Shown: in pieces, positions 36,026-43,779 of the stretch
How the letters are laid out: each line of letters begins with the position of its first letter
Numbering within the stretch: the stretch's first letter is position 1
Notes under the pieces: model-generated
Told to the model about the DNA's origin: nothing
Database searches by the model: none
Seen by the model: only the letters and a program-made list of their open reading frames with translations
Program-made: the position numbers and the translations under genes
From: Chitinophagaceae bacterium
Lineage (GTDB): Bacteria > Bacteroidota > Bacteroidia > Chitinophagales > Chitinophagaceae
NCBI GenBank assembly: GCA_016710165.1
Contig: JADJLJ010000002.1
Coordinates: forward strand, 867,419 to 931,418
Direction: 5' to 3'
Length of the DNA stretch: 64,000 nucleotides

Positions 36026-36844
36026 GTGTTTAAATTCATCACCAACCGCCCTTTTTGGGTGAACCTGCTGGTTGCGATCGCCATCGCATTGCTGTTCCTT
36101 TTCCTGTTTTTGAAAATGCTTGGCTGGATAACCAAACACGGCGCCTATTTAAAAGTGCCTGCTGTTACCGGTATGAAAACAACCGATGCGGTCAAATTAC
36201 TGGAAAAGCAGGGATTTGATGTATACATACAGGATTCCATTTTTACCGATACGGCCGCAAGGGGTATTGTATTAAAGCAGTTGCCCGACCCCAATTCCAC
36301 GGTGAAGATCAACCGCACCGTTTTCATTACCGTTAACCGGGTCATTCCTCCCATGATAGAAATGCCGAGGCTGGAAGGGCAAAATCTTTCGTTTGCATTA
36401 ACACTGCTGGAAAGGAACCATTTGAAACTGGGCGATACCATCTTCCGGCCCGACTTTATGATGGGCTCGGTGCTGGAGCAGCAGTACAACGGGGTACGCA
36501 TCCGGGAAAAGACAAAGATCCAATGGGGCAGCCGCATCACCCTGGTGGTAGGAGGGGGGCTGGGTAATGAACATATGCAGGTGCCGGAACTTGTGGGGAT
36601 GACCTATGCAGAGGCAAAAGCGTACCTGGAACAGAATGGGATCTCTTTAGGCGCTACAAGTCCGGATGGAAAAATAACCGATACGGCTGCCGCTTTTGTA
36701 TTCAGGCAAATGCCCGAGCCGCTTGATGAAGAAAAGAAACCCCGCTTCATTCATTCGGGCCAGGTAATGGACCTGTGGATCTCGCAGGCAATGAAATACC
36801 CGGCCGACAGTGCAACCGTTAATAAGAAAAATGAAATGCCATGA
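36026..36844 (+). CDS. PASTA domain membrane protein
   Basis: 272 aa. One membrane helix (about 11-34, WVNLLVAIAIALLFLFLFL) and three PASTA repeats on the outside: about 45-110 (VPAVTGMKTTDAVKLLEKQG), 113-180 (MPRLEGQNLSFALTLLERN) and 187-255 (VPELVGMTYAEAKAYLEQNG). PASTA domains bind peptidoglycan fragments. There is no kinase domain, unlike PknB, which fits the small Bacteroidota PASTA proteins next to ddl. The start is GTG at 36026. The stop overlaps the rhodanese start (ATGA, 36841-36844). Confidence 0.9.
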   Translation: MFKFITNRPFWVNLLVAIAIALLFLFLFLKMLGWITKHGAYLKVPAVTGMKTTDAVKLLEKQGFDVYIQDSIFTDTAARGIVLKQLPDPNSTVKINRTVFITVNRVIPPMIEMPRLEGQNLSFALTLLERNHLKLGDTIFRPDFMMGSVLEQQYNGVRIREKTKIQWGSRITLVVGGGLGNEHMQVPELVGMTYAEAKAYLEQNGISLGATSPDGKITDTAAAFVFRQMPEPLDEEKKPRFIHSGQVMDLWISQAMKYPADSATVNKKNEMP

Positions 36845-37146
36845 CCATAATTACGGTGGATGAAATAAAGACAAGAATGGATACCGGTGAACAATTGAAC
36901 CTGCTGGATGTGCGGGAAGCCGGTGAACGGGCTGAATTCAATATCGGCGGAACATTTATTCCGCTTGGCAATATTGTAGCCATGCAGACCGATGACATCG
37001 AAGACTGGAAGAATGAGGAAGTGATCTGCTACTGCCGCAGCGGCAACCGAAGCATGCAGGCCTGCCTGGTACTGGAAACATTTGGGTTCACCAACGTGAA
37101 GAATTTACAGGGAGGGATGAATGGGTGGAGGGAGAAGTACACGTAA
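36841..37146 (+). CDS. Rhodanese-like domain protein
   Basis: 101-aa single-domain sulfurtransferase. The active-site loop is VICYCRSGNRSMQACLVL with Cys as sulfur carrier, and LDVREAGERAEFNIGG is the family start motif. No signal peptide, so cytoplasmic. Overlaps the PASTA gene by 4 nt, so it is translationally coupled. A long heptamer array follows. Confidence 0.92.
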   Translation: MTIITVDEIKTRMDTGEQLNLLDVREAGERAEFNIGGTFIPLGNIVAMQTDDIEDWKNEEVICYCRSGNRSMQACLVLETFGFTNVKNLQGGMNGWREKYT

Positions 37147-37150
37147 AGAC

Positions 37151-37398
37151 GATACAGGATGCGGGATGCCGGATACAAGATACAGGGTACGGGGGAGGCG
37201 GAGACCGGGGACCGGGAGAAAACACCCGGATCCAGATACCAGATACCGGATACCAGATACCAGATACCAGATACTGGCAGGAGTAAAAATATTTGAAAAG
37301 TATTTTAAATAGCAGGGTCTATCCTGTATCCTGTATCTGGTATCCTGTATCCTGTATCCTGTATCTTGTATCCTGTATCCAGTACCCAGCATCCCCCA
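37151..37398. repeat. Heptamer inverted arrays (GATACAG-type)
   Basis: From 37151 at least nine 7-bp units follow (GATACAG, GATGCGG, GATGCCG, GATACAA, ...), then an AGATACC array to about 37276. After about 45 bp the complementary strand repeats as TGTATCC units (about 37320-37395). The arms can fold together. The array fills the gap between the convergent rhodanese and TonB-receptor genes. Confidence 0.92.
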
Positions 37399-39561
37399 TC
37401 AGAATTTCAGATTAACTCCTACCATAAAGTTCGTTCCCGCCATCGGGTAATAATAATTCTCGGTGGTCAGTTCTCCTCCATAGATATAACTGAAGCTGTA
37501 ACCATTGGGCTCGTATTTTTTATTGAACACATTGTTCAGCTGCAGGATGATGTTTGCCGCTTTTACAATTTTGGTTTCAACAGTGTAACTCAGCCTTATA
37601 TCCTGTAAATAATAGGGATTCAGACTTCTTGACCGTTGTGATGTATTGTCAAGGTATTGCCTGCCCACGTATTTGTTTATCAAACTGATCTCCGCATTCT
37701 TTACCGGGATAAAATTCACATTTGCTCCCGCCACCACCGAAGGGGAAAATGAGATATCTGTTTTATTATAGAACCTGGTTTGCTGCCCGCCATTGTCATA
37801 ATCATCCAGGTATTCGGTATAACCCTTGATCTTATTTTCACTGAAGCTGATGTTGGCAGCAAGGTTCATCCATGATGCAAGGATGGCTTTGCCCTGCAGT
37901 TCAATGCCTGCCCGATGGCTTTTCGGGATGTTTGTCCGGGTGTAAGCGCCCACATCATTTATCTTACCGGTCAATACAAGCTGGTTGTGGTAATACATAT
38001 AATACAGGTTGGCACCCCAGGAAGTCTTGCCCATCTTTCTTTCAACGCCCAGCTCAACATCATGCAATCGCTCTGCGTTGGGTTGCTGGGTATTGCCTGC
38101 TTCAAAATCATCCCGGTTGGGTTCTTTACCGGCGAGTGCATAAGAAATATAAGCCTGCCATTTTTTGTCTGAGTAGGTTATGCCGGCCTTTGGATTCAGG
38201 AATGTAAAGTTTTTATTGATCTCCAATGCAGGGTTATCCCGGAAGCCATGGATCCGGTAATCAATATTACGTACCTGGATATCCACAAAGCTCTGCCAGT
38301 TCTTATTCAACTGCTGTGTCCATTTGCCATAGAGGGAGAGGTCTTTTTTATACGCCGTAAGGTCATACCAGCGGTAATTGGCCGGTACTGCTGCCTGTAC
38401 AGCTGCCCATTTTATTTCTCCGTAGTGCTGTCCGTCGTAGGCATTATAACCCCCGCCAAGAACCAGTTGTGTTTTTTTCTGCTGGTACTGCAGTGAAAAA
38501 ATGCTGCCATAAAAATAATTATCCAGCCACAGTCTCCTTACCAGGTCGGTACTTGTTATGGTAGTCATCCCGTCGAAATAATCAGGCAGGCCATAATCCG
38601 CCAGGTACCTGCCGGCTTTGTATTGTTCATAATATCCTTTGCCCCTTGTTAAAAAAACGGCCAGGTTTCCCTTCCAGTAACTATTCAATTTGTGATTGTA
38701 AAAAAGCTGGTAATGGGTCTGGGTATAATTGTCGGTCTCGTTATCGTAGGGGTCGCCGGGTTTCTCTGTTCCGCTTGAGTTGAAGGTACGTTCCGTTGCC
38801 AGCAGGTATTCGGGCACCCCATTCCATGCCTGGTAGGTCTTTTCCCTGCCGGAGAAAACATTCAGCCTTAATGAATGCCTGTCATCTGTATAAGCCGTGC
38901 TCAGGTAAAAGGATCCCAGGTTGCTTTTTGCCCGGTCAATATACCCCTCGCTTCGTATGCTGCTCAGCCTGCCGTCGATGGTAAAATGGTTGCCCAGCAA
39001 CCCGCTTCCAAACTGTATGTTGTTCTTATGCGTATTGAATGAACCGTAGCTGTTATTGGTGGCCACATAAAATGTTTTGTTCAGTTCATTGGTCGACAGG
39101 TTGATGCTGGCGCCAAAAGCCCCGGCCCCGTTTGTAGAAGTTCCCACGCCACGCTGCACCTGTATGCTCCCGGCAGAAGAGGCAAAATCGGGGAGGTCAA
39201 CAAAAAAAGTTCCCTGGCTTTCTGCATCATTGTAGGGGATGCCGTTGAGGGTGACATTGATCCGGGTGGCATCGGTGCCCCGTATGCGAATGCCGGTATA
39301 ACCCACGCCATTGCCGGCATCGGAGTTAACCACTACCGAAGGGACCTGGGTGAGAAGAAATGGAAGGTCCTGACCCAGGTTATTTTTTTCTATGTCTTTT
39401 TTGGTCAGGTCGGTCTTGGCAAAAGGCGCTTTTTCTGCCGCCCGTATGGCCTGCACTTCCACCGGCTGCAACAGGGTGGTATCATTGAATTTCTTTTCTT
39501 TTTGTGCATACAGCAGGGTGCAGGCAGATAAACATGCCATACTCAAGAATAGCTTTTTCAT
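37399..39561 (-). CDS. TonB-dependent receptor, TPP-riboswitch controlled (probable thiamine uptake)
   Basis: 720-aa outer-membrane receptor. Signal peptide MKKLFLSMACLSACTLLYAQ, then a plug domain (about 35-150) with VQAIRAAEKAPFAKTDLTKK, RIRGTDATRINVTLNG and VQRGVGTSTNGAGAFGASIN, and a 22-strand barrel ending in YPMAGTNFMVGVNLKF. There is no carboxypeptidase-like N-terminal domain, so it is not SusC-like. A TPP riboswitch lies directly upstream, so it probably takes up thiamine or a precursor. No other thiamine gene lies in the window. Confidence 0.92.
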   Translation of the reverse strand: MKKLFLSMACLSACTLLYAQKEKKFNDTTLLQPVEVQAIRAAEKAPFAKTDLTKKDIEKNNLGQDLPFLLTQVPSVVVNSDAGNGVGYTGIRIRGTDATRINVTLNGIPYNDAESQGTFFVDLPDFASSAGSIQVQRGVGTSTNGAGAFGASINLSTNELNKTFYVATNNSYGSFNTHKNNIQFGSGLLGNHFTIDGRLSSIRSEGYIDRAKSNLGSFYLSTAYTDDRHSLRLNVFSGREKTYQAWNGVPEYLLATERTFNSSGTEKPGDPYDNETDNYTQTHYQLFYNHKLNSYWKGNLAVFLTRGKGYYEQYKAGRYLADYGLPDYFDGMTTITSTDLVRRLWLDNYFYGSIFSLQYQQKKTQLVLGGGYNAYDGQHYGEIKWAAVQAAVPANYRWYDLTAYKKDLSLYGKWTQQLNKNWQSFVDIQVRNIDYRIHGFRDNPALEINKNFTFLNPKAGITYSDKKWQAYISYALAGKEPNRDDFEAGNTQQPNAERLHDVELGVERKMGKTSWGANLYYMYYHNQLVLTGKINDVGAYTRTNIPKSHRAGIELQGKAILASWMNLAANISFSENKIKGYTEYLDDYDNGGQQTRFYNKTDISFSPSVVAGANVNFIPVKNAEISLINKYVGRQYLDNTSQRSRSLNPYYLQDIRLSYTVETKIVKAANIILQLNNVFNKKYEPNGYSFSYIYGGELTTENYYYPMAGTNFMVGVNLKF

Positions 39562-39608
39562 CTTGTAAGATTTGGCTGAAAGCCGGGAAGGATATATCGT
39601 AGCAGTTG

Positions 39609-39630
39609 GCCCCCCAAAGAGACGGGGGGC
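39609..39630 (-). promoter_or_regulatory. Hairpin downstream of the TPP aptamer
   Basis: GCCCCCC and GGGGGGC form a 7-bp GC stem directly after the aptamer on the minus strand. It lacks a clear U-run, so a switch that controls translation, or a weak terminator, is possible. Confidence 0.6.
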
Positions 39631-39633
39631 TTT

Positions 39634-39712
39634 CTCCCTTCGCAGGCATTACCCTGTTCAGGTTATACGGGTATCATCTCAGCCTCCGCCAACTGGCGGA
39701 AGCACCCCGGAA
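39634..39712 (-). promoter_or_regulatory. TPP riboswitch (THI box)
   Basis: On the minus strand the conserved THI-box core is seen: CTGAGATGATACCC, then TATAACCTGAACAGGGTAAT, then GCCTGCGAAGGGAG. The P3 arm is TCCGCCAGTTGGCGGA (39685-39700), a palindrome seen elsewhere in this window. It senses thiamine pyrophosphate and should repress the TonB receptor at 39561 when thiamine is plentiful. Confidence 0.95.
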
Positions 39713-39860
39713 ATTCAGGCGTTAATAAGAACTTCGGGTACAAAGGTAGGGGAGTTTTACATTTTTTTGCATTTTCCTGTAACAAACAGGGGCGGCAGGG
39801 CGTATCAGTAACAAGTACAGCCATGAATCATCCCTGCTGAAGGGCATTTTCAAATGTGTA

Positions 39861-39941
39861 TTGTCATCCAGATGAACGAGGGATCTGCCGGGTTTAAGTA
39901 ATAAAGCCAAACAGATCCTTCGCTATCGCTCAGGATGACAA
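39861..39941. repeat. Inverted repeat TTGTCATCC ... GGATGACAA
   Basis: Imperfect inverted repeat with arms GTCATCC..GAACGAGGGATCTG and CAGATCCTTCGC..GGATGAC. This word pair (GTCATCCTGAGCGA...GAAGGATCTG) is a common dispersed intergenic element in many bacteria. Nothing else is seen between the riboswitch and 40016. Confidence 0.6.
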
Positions 39942-40015
39942 CCACGTTAAATAGTTGAATCAGCATCTTTGGCCGGGGGGTTTCATCTTACCATTAAAAA
40001 CAAAAATCTAAAAAG

Positions 40016-40735
40016 ATGAAAAAATTATTTCTTTCCCTTGTTTCTTTTGTTTCCCTGGCCGCTTTTGCACAGGAGAACAACGTGATCGCCGACCCCCATG
40101 CAACCGTCCGCAGCTTAAGCGGATCCTTTACCGCCATTTCCGTTTCCAGTGGTGTTGACCTGTACATGACCCAGGGCAATGAAGAATCACTTGCCGTAAG
40201 CACTTCGGATGAAAAGTATATGGCCCGTTTTAAAACGGAAGTGTTGAACGGAACCTTAAAGATCTATTACGATAACAACGGTGTTAGCTGGACATCGCAC
40301 GATAACCGCAAGCTGAAAGCCTATGTGTCGTTCAAAACACTGGATAAACTGCAGGCATCTGCCGGTGCATCGGTAACCGTTAAGGGCAACATGACTGCTG
40401 ATAACCTGGATATGAAATTCAGCAGCGGTGCAGAATTTGACGGGCAGGTAAGTGCAAAGCAAATTACGGTTGAACAGAACAGCGGCTCCGAGATCAGCAT
40501 CTCCGGCAAGGCCGATAAACTGAGCATTGATGTGAGCAGCGGCGCCAGTTTCAAGGGCTATGATATTGCGGTTGACTATTGCGATGCCAAGGCAAGCAGC
40601 GGCGGCGATGTGAAGATCACCATCAACAGGGAACTGAGTGCTAAGGCCAGCAGCGGAGGCGGTATCCGGTACAAAGGTGCTGCGCTGATACGCGACATCA
40701 ACATCAACAGCGGCGGCATGGTTAAGAGATCCTGA
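40016..40735 (+). CDS. DUF2807 (GIN domain) secreted protein, copy 1
   Basis: 239 aa. Signal peptide of about 18 residues (LFLSLVSFVSLAAFAQ). The rest is a GIN/DUF2807 beta-helix-like domain: RSLSGSFTAISVSSGVDLYM, ASAGASVTVKGNMTADNLDM, and Ser/Gly-rich turns (SSGASF, SSGGD, ASSGGG) repeating about every 20 residues. Periplasmic or surface location expected; function unknown. It is parallel to the next gene, 18 bp downstream, so the two form a tandem duplicate. Confidence 0.88.
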   Translation: MKKLFLSLVSFVSLAAFAQENNVIADPHATVRSLSGSFTAISVSSGVDLYMTQGNEESLAVSTSDEKYMARFKTEVLNGTLKIYYDNNGVSWTSHDNRKLKAYVSFKTLDKLQASAGASVTVKGNMTADNLDMKFSSGAEFDGQVSAKQITVEQNSGSEISISGKADKLSIDVSSGASFKGYDIAVDYCDAKASSGGDVKITINRELSAKASSGGGIRYKGAALIRDININSGGMVKRS

Positions 40736-40753
40736 CATTTAAAACAACAAAAC

Positions 40754-41479
40754 ATGAAAAAGATAGTAATACTGTCGGCGCTTTTTTTTGCGGTATCCGT
40801 TTCCGGCCGGGCACAGAAAACCCTGGTGGTTGATCCCAATGCATCGCTGCGACCGGTAAGCGGGGATTTCAGTTCCATAAAAGTTACCGGCGGCATCGAC
40901 CTGTACCTTTCCCAGTCCGATGATGTAGCAGTAGCGGTAAGCGCTTCAGAAGAGAAGTTCAAAGAACATATTAAAACAGTGATCGAGAACGGCACCCTCC
41001 GTATCTATTATGACGACGGCACGAAGAACCGGAGCATGAAGAACCGGAAAATAAAAGTGTATGTTTCCTTCCGGTCGCTGGAGAAGCTGAATGCAACAGG
41101 CGCATGCGATGTGCTGGTAACAGGCAGCATTGAAGGCGCATCGCTCGACATGGAATTATCCGGCGCCAGTGATTTCAGGGGAATGGTGAAACTGAGCAGC
41201 CTTAAAATTGAACTCAGCGGTGCATCGGATGTACGCATATCGGGTACCGCAAATAAAGTGGATATAGAAAGCAGCGGCGCCAGCGACGTGAAAGGGTACG
41301 ACCTGGTGACCGACGAGTGCACGGCAAAGGCATCCGGGGCATCCGACATAAACATTACGGTGAATAAAGTGATCAGTGCCAATGCCAGCGGCGCCAGCGA
41401 TATTTATTTCAAAGGGGAGGCGTTGATAAAAGACATGCACAGCAGCGGGGCGAGTACGGTTGGGAGGAAGAGAAGTTAA
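40754..41479 (+). CDS. DUF2807 (GIN domain) secreted protein, copy 2
   Basis: 241 aa, signal peptide about 1-20 (VILSALFFAVSVSGRAQ). Same layout as the gene upstream: DPNASLRPVSGDFSSIKVTG, LNATGACDVLVTGSIEGASL, then repeated SGASD turns (ELSGASDFRG, ELSGASDVRI, SSGASDVKG, ASGASDINI, ASGASDIYF). The turn consensus SGASD differs from copy 1's SSGA/SSGG, so the copies are diverged. Ends in a heptamer array. Confidence 0.88.
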   Translation: MKKIVILSALFFAVSVSGRAQKTLVVDPNASLRPVSGDFSSIKVTGGIDLYLSQSDDVAVAVSASEEKFKEHIKTVIENGTLRIYYDDGTKNRSMKNRKIKVYVSFRSLEKLNATGACDVLVTGSIEGASLDMELSGASDFRGMVKLSSLKIELSGASDVRISGTANKVDIESSGASDVKGYDLVTDECTAKASGASDINITVNKVISANASGASDIYFKGEALIKDMHSSGASTVGRKRS

Positions 41480-41571
41480 TGGTTAATGGTTTATAGTTCA
41501 TAGTTCATGGCAGGCACGTTAACCTATAAAGCTTATCTATGAACTATGAACCATACGCTATGAACTATTTC
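41476..41571. repeat. Heptamer inverted arrays (TTCATAG / CTATGAA)
   Basis: Five 7-bp units (TTAATGG, TTAATGG, TTTATAG, TTCATAG, TTCATGG) run from 41476 to 41510, including the DUF2807 stop codon. The inverted set CTATGAA, CTATGAA, CCATACG, CTATGAA, CTATTTC runs from 41537 to 41571 and includes the stop of the convergent esterase gene. Confidence 0.92.
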
Positions 41572-42428
41572 CCGAACGCCCATATCAAAAAACCCGGCAG
41601 TTGTTTACTCCAGGAAGCATGATCATGTTTGCCGTTTGCATCTTCGCTCAGCGTTATATCATCCGGCAGGCAGATATTTTTGCTTTTGATGAGTTCAATA
41701 AGGTCTTTGGTATCGTCCACCACGTCAATGATGCCATCCCTGTCGCGGTCGCCGTTTTCTTCCTTAGCCCCGGCATAGAACCAGTATTTTAAACCGGGCT
41801 TTTTCCTGGATGCTTTCAGTTTGTTTAAAATGATCCGGTTCTTTTCATCCGAATAACCGGCGGCCTTATCATCCTCATCCCTCCACCAGAACGAACCGGA
41901 GAACACACCTACTTTGTCGATCTTATCGGCCCGGTTCCAGGCAATGTCAAAAGCAGATAAGCCGCCCAGGGAGCAGCCGGCCATCACCACCGAGCTGAAT
42001 TTGCGTACCGTGGCTTTCTTTTTTACAAAAGGATACAATTCGTTATTGATGAAGGCATCATAGTATTCAGCCTTATCTCCCCGTTTCATGAAGTCGGGGT
42101 AGCCGGCCACGCCATATTCCTTCATCCGGTCGCCGGCATGGATGCCCACCACCAGCAATGGTTTGATGAGGCCTTTGCGGTACAGGCTGTCCAGGATCTC
42201 ACGAACCCGGAACTGTCCCATGTCCTGCCCGTCGTTCAGCAGCAATAAGTTCAGTTCGCTTTTATCATCGGGCAGGGGGGTACTTATGATGGTGAGCTTT
42301 ACGGGCCGCTGCAGGTGACGGCTGTACAATTCATCGTTTTGCTGTTTTATTTTGCTTTTGCAGCTGCCGAGTAAAAGCAGCAAGGCCAGGGAATATAGTG
42401 TTGTGAAGTATTTTCTTCTCATGCCCAA
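41565..42428 (-). CDS. Esterase-type alpha/beta-hydrolase lipoprotein
   Basis: 287 aa. Lipoprotein signal (LALLLLLGSC, Cys about 23). Esterase D-like domain (PF00756): LLLLNDGQDMGQFRV, nucleophile Ser in VVMAGCSLGGLSAFDIA, and His in EDANGKHDHASWSKQLPG near the end; DRDRDGIIDVVDDTKDL is an Asp-rich insertion that may bind calcium. ATG 42428, or 42422 (MRRKYF). It is a distant relative of the frameshifted esterase at 14254. Confidence 0.88.
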   Translation of the reverse strand: MGMRRKYFTTLYSLALLLLLGSCKSKIKQQNDELYSRHLQRPVKLTIISTPLPDDKSELNLLLLNDGQDMGQFRVREILDSLYRKGLIKPLLVVGIHAGDRMKEYGVAGYPDFMKRGDKAEYYDAFINNELYPFVKKKATVRKFSSVVMAGCSLGGLSAFDIAWNRADKIDKVGVFSGSFWWRDEDDKAAGYSDEKNRIILNKLKASRKKPGLKYWFYAGAKEENGDRDRDGIIDVVDDTKDLIELIKSKNICLPDDITLSEDANGKHDHASWSKQLPGFLIWAFGK

Positions 42429-42456
42429 ATCTACAAATCAAAGTTTATACATAAAT

Positions 42457-42541
42457 GGTTTGAACCACATAGAAACATAGGACACATAGGTTTCTCTATG
42501 TGTTTTTTTCTATGTTTTCTATGTCCTGTGTGGTTCAAACC
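42457..42541. repeat. Inverted repeat with near-10-bp words (ACATAG / CTATGT)
   Basis: GGTTTGAACCACATAG at 42457-42472 and its complement GTGGTTCAAACC at the far end enclose ACATAGG/CTATGTnnn words repeated at about 10 bp. It belongs to the decamer class. Confidence 0.75.
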
Positions 42542-42599
42542 TTGTCCGGTATTTATATTTTATATTATTTGGCAGCGAAGGCCTAAAAGCCTTCACAGC

Positions 42600-42656
42600 C
42601 CAGCAATCAGAGCAGTGTAGCTGCGGGCTCATATCCGCCGGCTGGCGGACACTGGT
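42600..42656 (+). pseudogene. Degenerate copy of the initiator tRNA
   Basis: CAGAGCAGTGTAGCTGCGGGCTCATA matches the D-arm and anticodon 5' side of the tRNA at 42764, but after CTCATA the TCCGCCGGCTGGCGGA palindrome (42634-42649) replaces the rest of the anticodon arm, followed by CACTGGTTC of the T arm. It cannot fold as a tRNA. The preceding TTATTTGGCAGCGAAGGCC also recurs at 42726-42743. Confidence 0.65.
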
Positions 42657-42763
42657 TCTCCTTTTATTATTCAATAATGGCGGAACATTTAGTACTTATC
42701 AAGAAATGGGTTGCGATGTTTTTTATTATTTGGCAGCGAAGGCCCAAAACATTATCTTTGCGC

Positions 42764-42835
<72 letters not shown>

Positions 42836-42843
42836 CAATATCT

Positions 42844-42868
42844 AAGGCTCTCATTAGAGCCTTTTTTA
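42844..42868 (+). terminator. Terminator after tRNA-fMet
   Basis: AAGGCTCT (42844-42851), CATT loop, AGAGCCTT (42856-42863), then T-run. Repeated at about 43000 and 43153 with the tRNA 3' fragments. Confidence 0.88.
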
Positions 42869-43265
42869 AATTAAGTTATTAGTTCTTTTATTTGGCCTTT
42901 GATTAATGTGAAGACTTTGTGGCTCATATCCGCCAGCTGGCGGACACTGGTTCGATCCGCCGGATGTCGGACACAGTCCCAGTCTTCGCAACAATATCTA
43001 AGGCTCTCATTAGAGCCTTTTTTAAATTAAGTTATTAGTTCTTTTATTTGGCCTTTGATTAATGTGAAGACTTTGTGGCTCATATCCGCCAGCTGGCGGA
43101 CACTGGTTCATCGCCGGATGTCGGACACAGTCCCAGTCTTCGCAACAATATCTAAGGCTCTCATTAGAGCCTTTTTTAACTTAAGTACATTAGTTCTTTT
43201 ATTTGGCCTTTGACTAATGCGAAAACGGAGTGGCTCATATCCGCCGGTTGGCGGACATTGGTTCG
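42869..43265 (+). repeat. Tandem array of tRNA-fMet 3'-half fragments with palindromic insert
   Basis: A unit of about 152-156 bp recurs: tRNA 3' end CCCAGTCTTCGCAACA, the terminator hairpin, an AT-rich spacer ending TTTGGCCTTTGA, then GTGGCTCATA followed by the TCCGCC..GGCGGA palindrome in place of the anticodon 3' side, then CACTGGTTC. Palindromes are at 42929-42944, 43085-43100 and 43240-43255. In two units a second motif, CCGGATGTCGGACACAGT, replaces part of the T arm. The last unit is more decayed (ATTGGTTCGGTATGGGTCTTCG). Confidence 0.88.
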
Positions 43266-43345
43266 GTATGGGTCTTCGTAGAAAAAAACAAAAAATCGGT
43301 ATTTTTGAACTTACCCCGAATAGTTCTTTTACTTAGGTTTATCCC

Positions 43346-43594
43346 ATGTTTACTGTTTATGTTCTTTATAGTAAGAACTACAATAAAATCTATGTTGGGT
43401 TCACATCTGATCTAGATCAACGATTACTTTCTCACAACGAATTGGGTAAGAAAGGTTGGGCAATAAAATTCAGGCCATGGAATCTGGTTTACAAGGAAGA
43501 ATATCCTGATAAACCGGAAGCTATGAAAAGAGAGAAAGAACTTAAAACAGCAACAGGAAGGACCTTTATATGGTCCTTGATTAAAGCGATGTAA
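43346..43594 (+). CDS. GIY-YIG endonuclease domain protein
   Basis: 82-aa single-domain nuclease. GIY-YIG elements: YVLYSKNYNKIYVGFTSDLD (Y-V-L-Y..I-Y-V-G), the Arg in QRLLSHN, and Glu in WNLVYKEEYPDKPEAMKREK. The C-terminal LKTATGRTFIWSLI is typical of the Bacteroidota UPF0213-like set. Single-domain forms may act as DNA-repair or homing nucleases. It lies inside the tRNA-fragment array, with tRNA-fMet 3' pieces on both sides (before 43265 and at 43598-43648), as if inserted as, or with, a mobile unit. No stem-loop or RBS decides the start. Confidence 0.9.
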   Translation: MFTVYVLYSKNYNKIYVGFTSDLDQRLLSHNELGKKGWAIKFRPWNLVYKEEYPDKPEAMKREKELKTATGRTFIWSLIKAM

Positions 43595-43597
43595 TGA

Positions 43598-43648
43598 GGC
43601 TCATATCCGCCGGTTGGCGGACACTGGTTCGATCCCAGTCTTCGCAAC
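43598..43648 (+). repeat. tRNA-fMet 3' fragment after the GIY-YIG gene
   Basis: GGCTCATA + palindrome TCCGCCGGTTGGCGGA (43606-43621) + CACTGGTTCGATCCCAGT + CTTCGCAA. Here the T arm and acceptor 3' side are intact, so this copy is less decayed than the inner ones. Confidence 0.85.
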
Positions 43649-43779
43649 TAAAAATCAAATCCTCAACTCATAATGATTTGGGGATTTTTTATTCATTCGT
43701 AAAAAAGTACAAATGAATAATGACTACCTCCTTCATTTCTGAACTTGTTTGTGGTAATCATTCTTCATACGGCACAAAC

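Noticed and set aside
37105..37392. Minus-strand frame over the GATACAG arrays
   Set aside because: Low-complexity YRIQDTGYRIQDT-type peptide from repeats; overlaps the rhodanese end.
42869..43265. Additional functional tRNA genes
   Set aside because: The copies lack the 5' half and the anticodon 3' side, so no cloverleaf is possible.
43230..43415. 61-aa plus-strand frame before the GIY-YIG gene
   Set aside because: It is made of tRNA-fragment and palindrome sequence and overlaps the GIY-YIG start in another frame.
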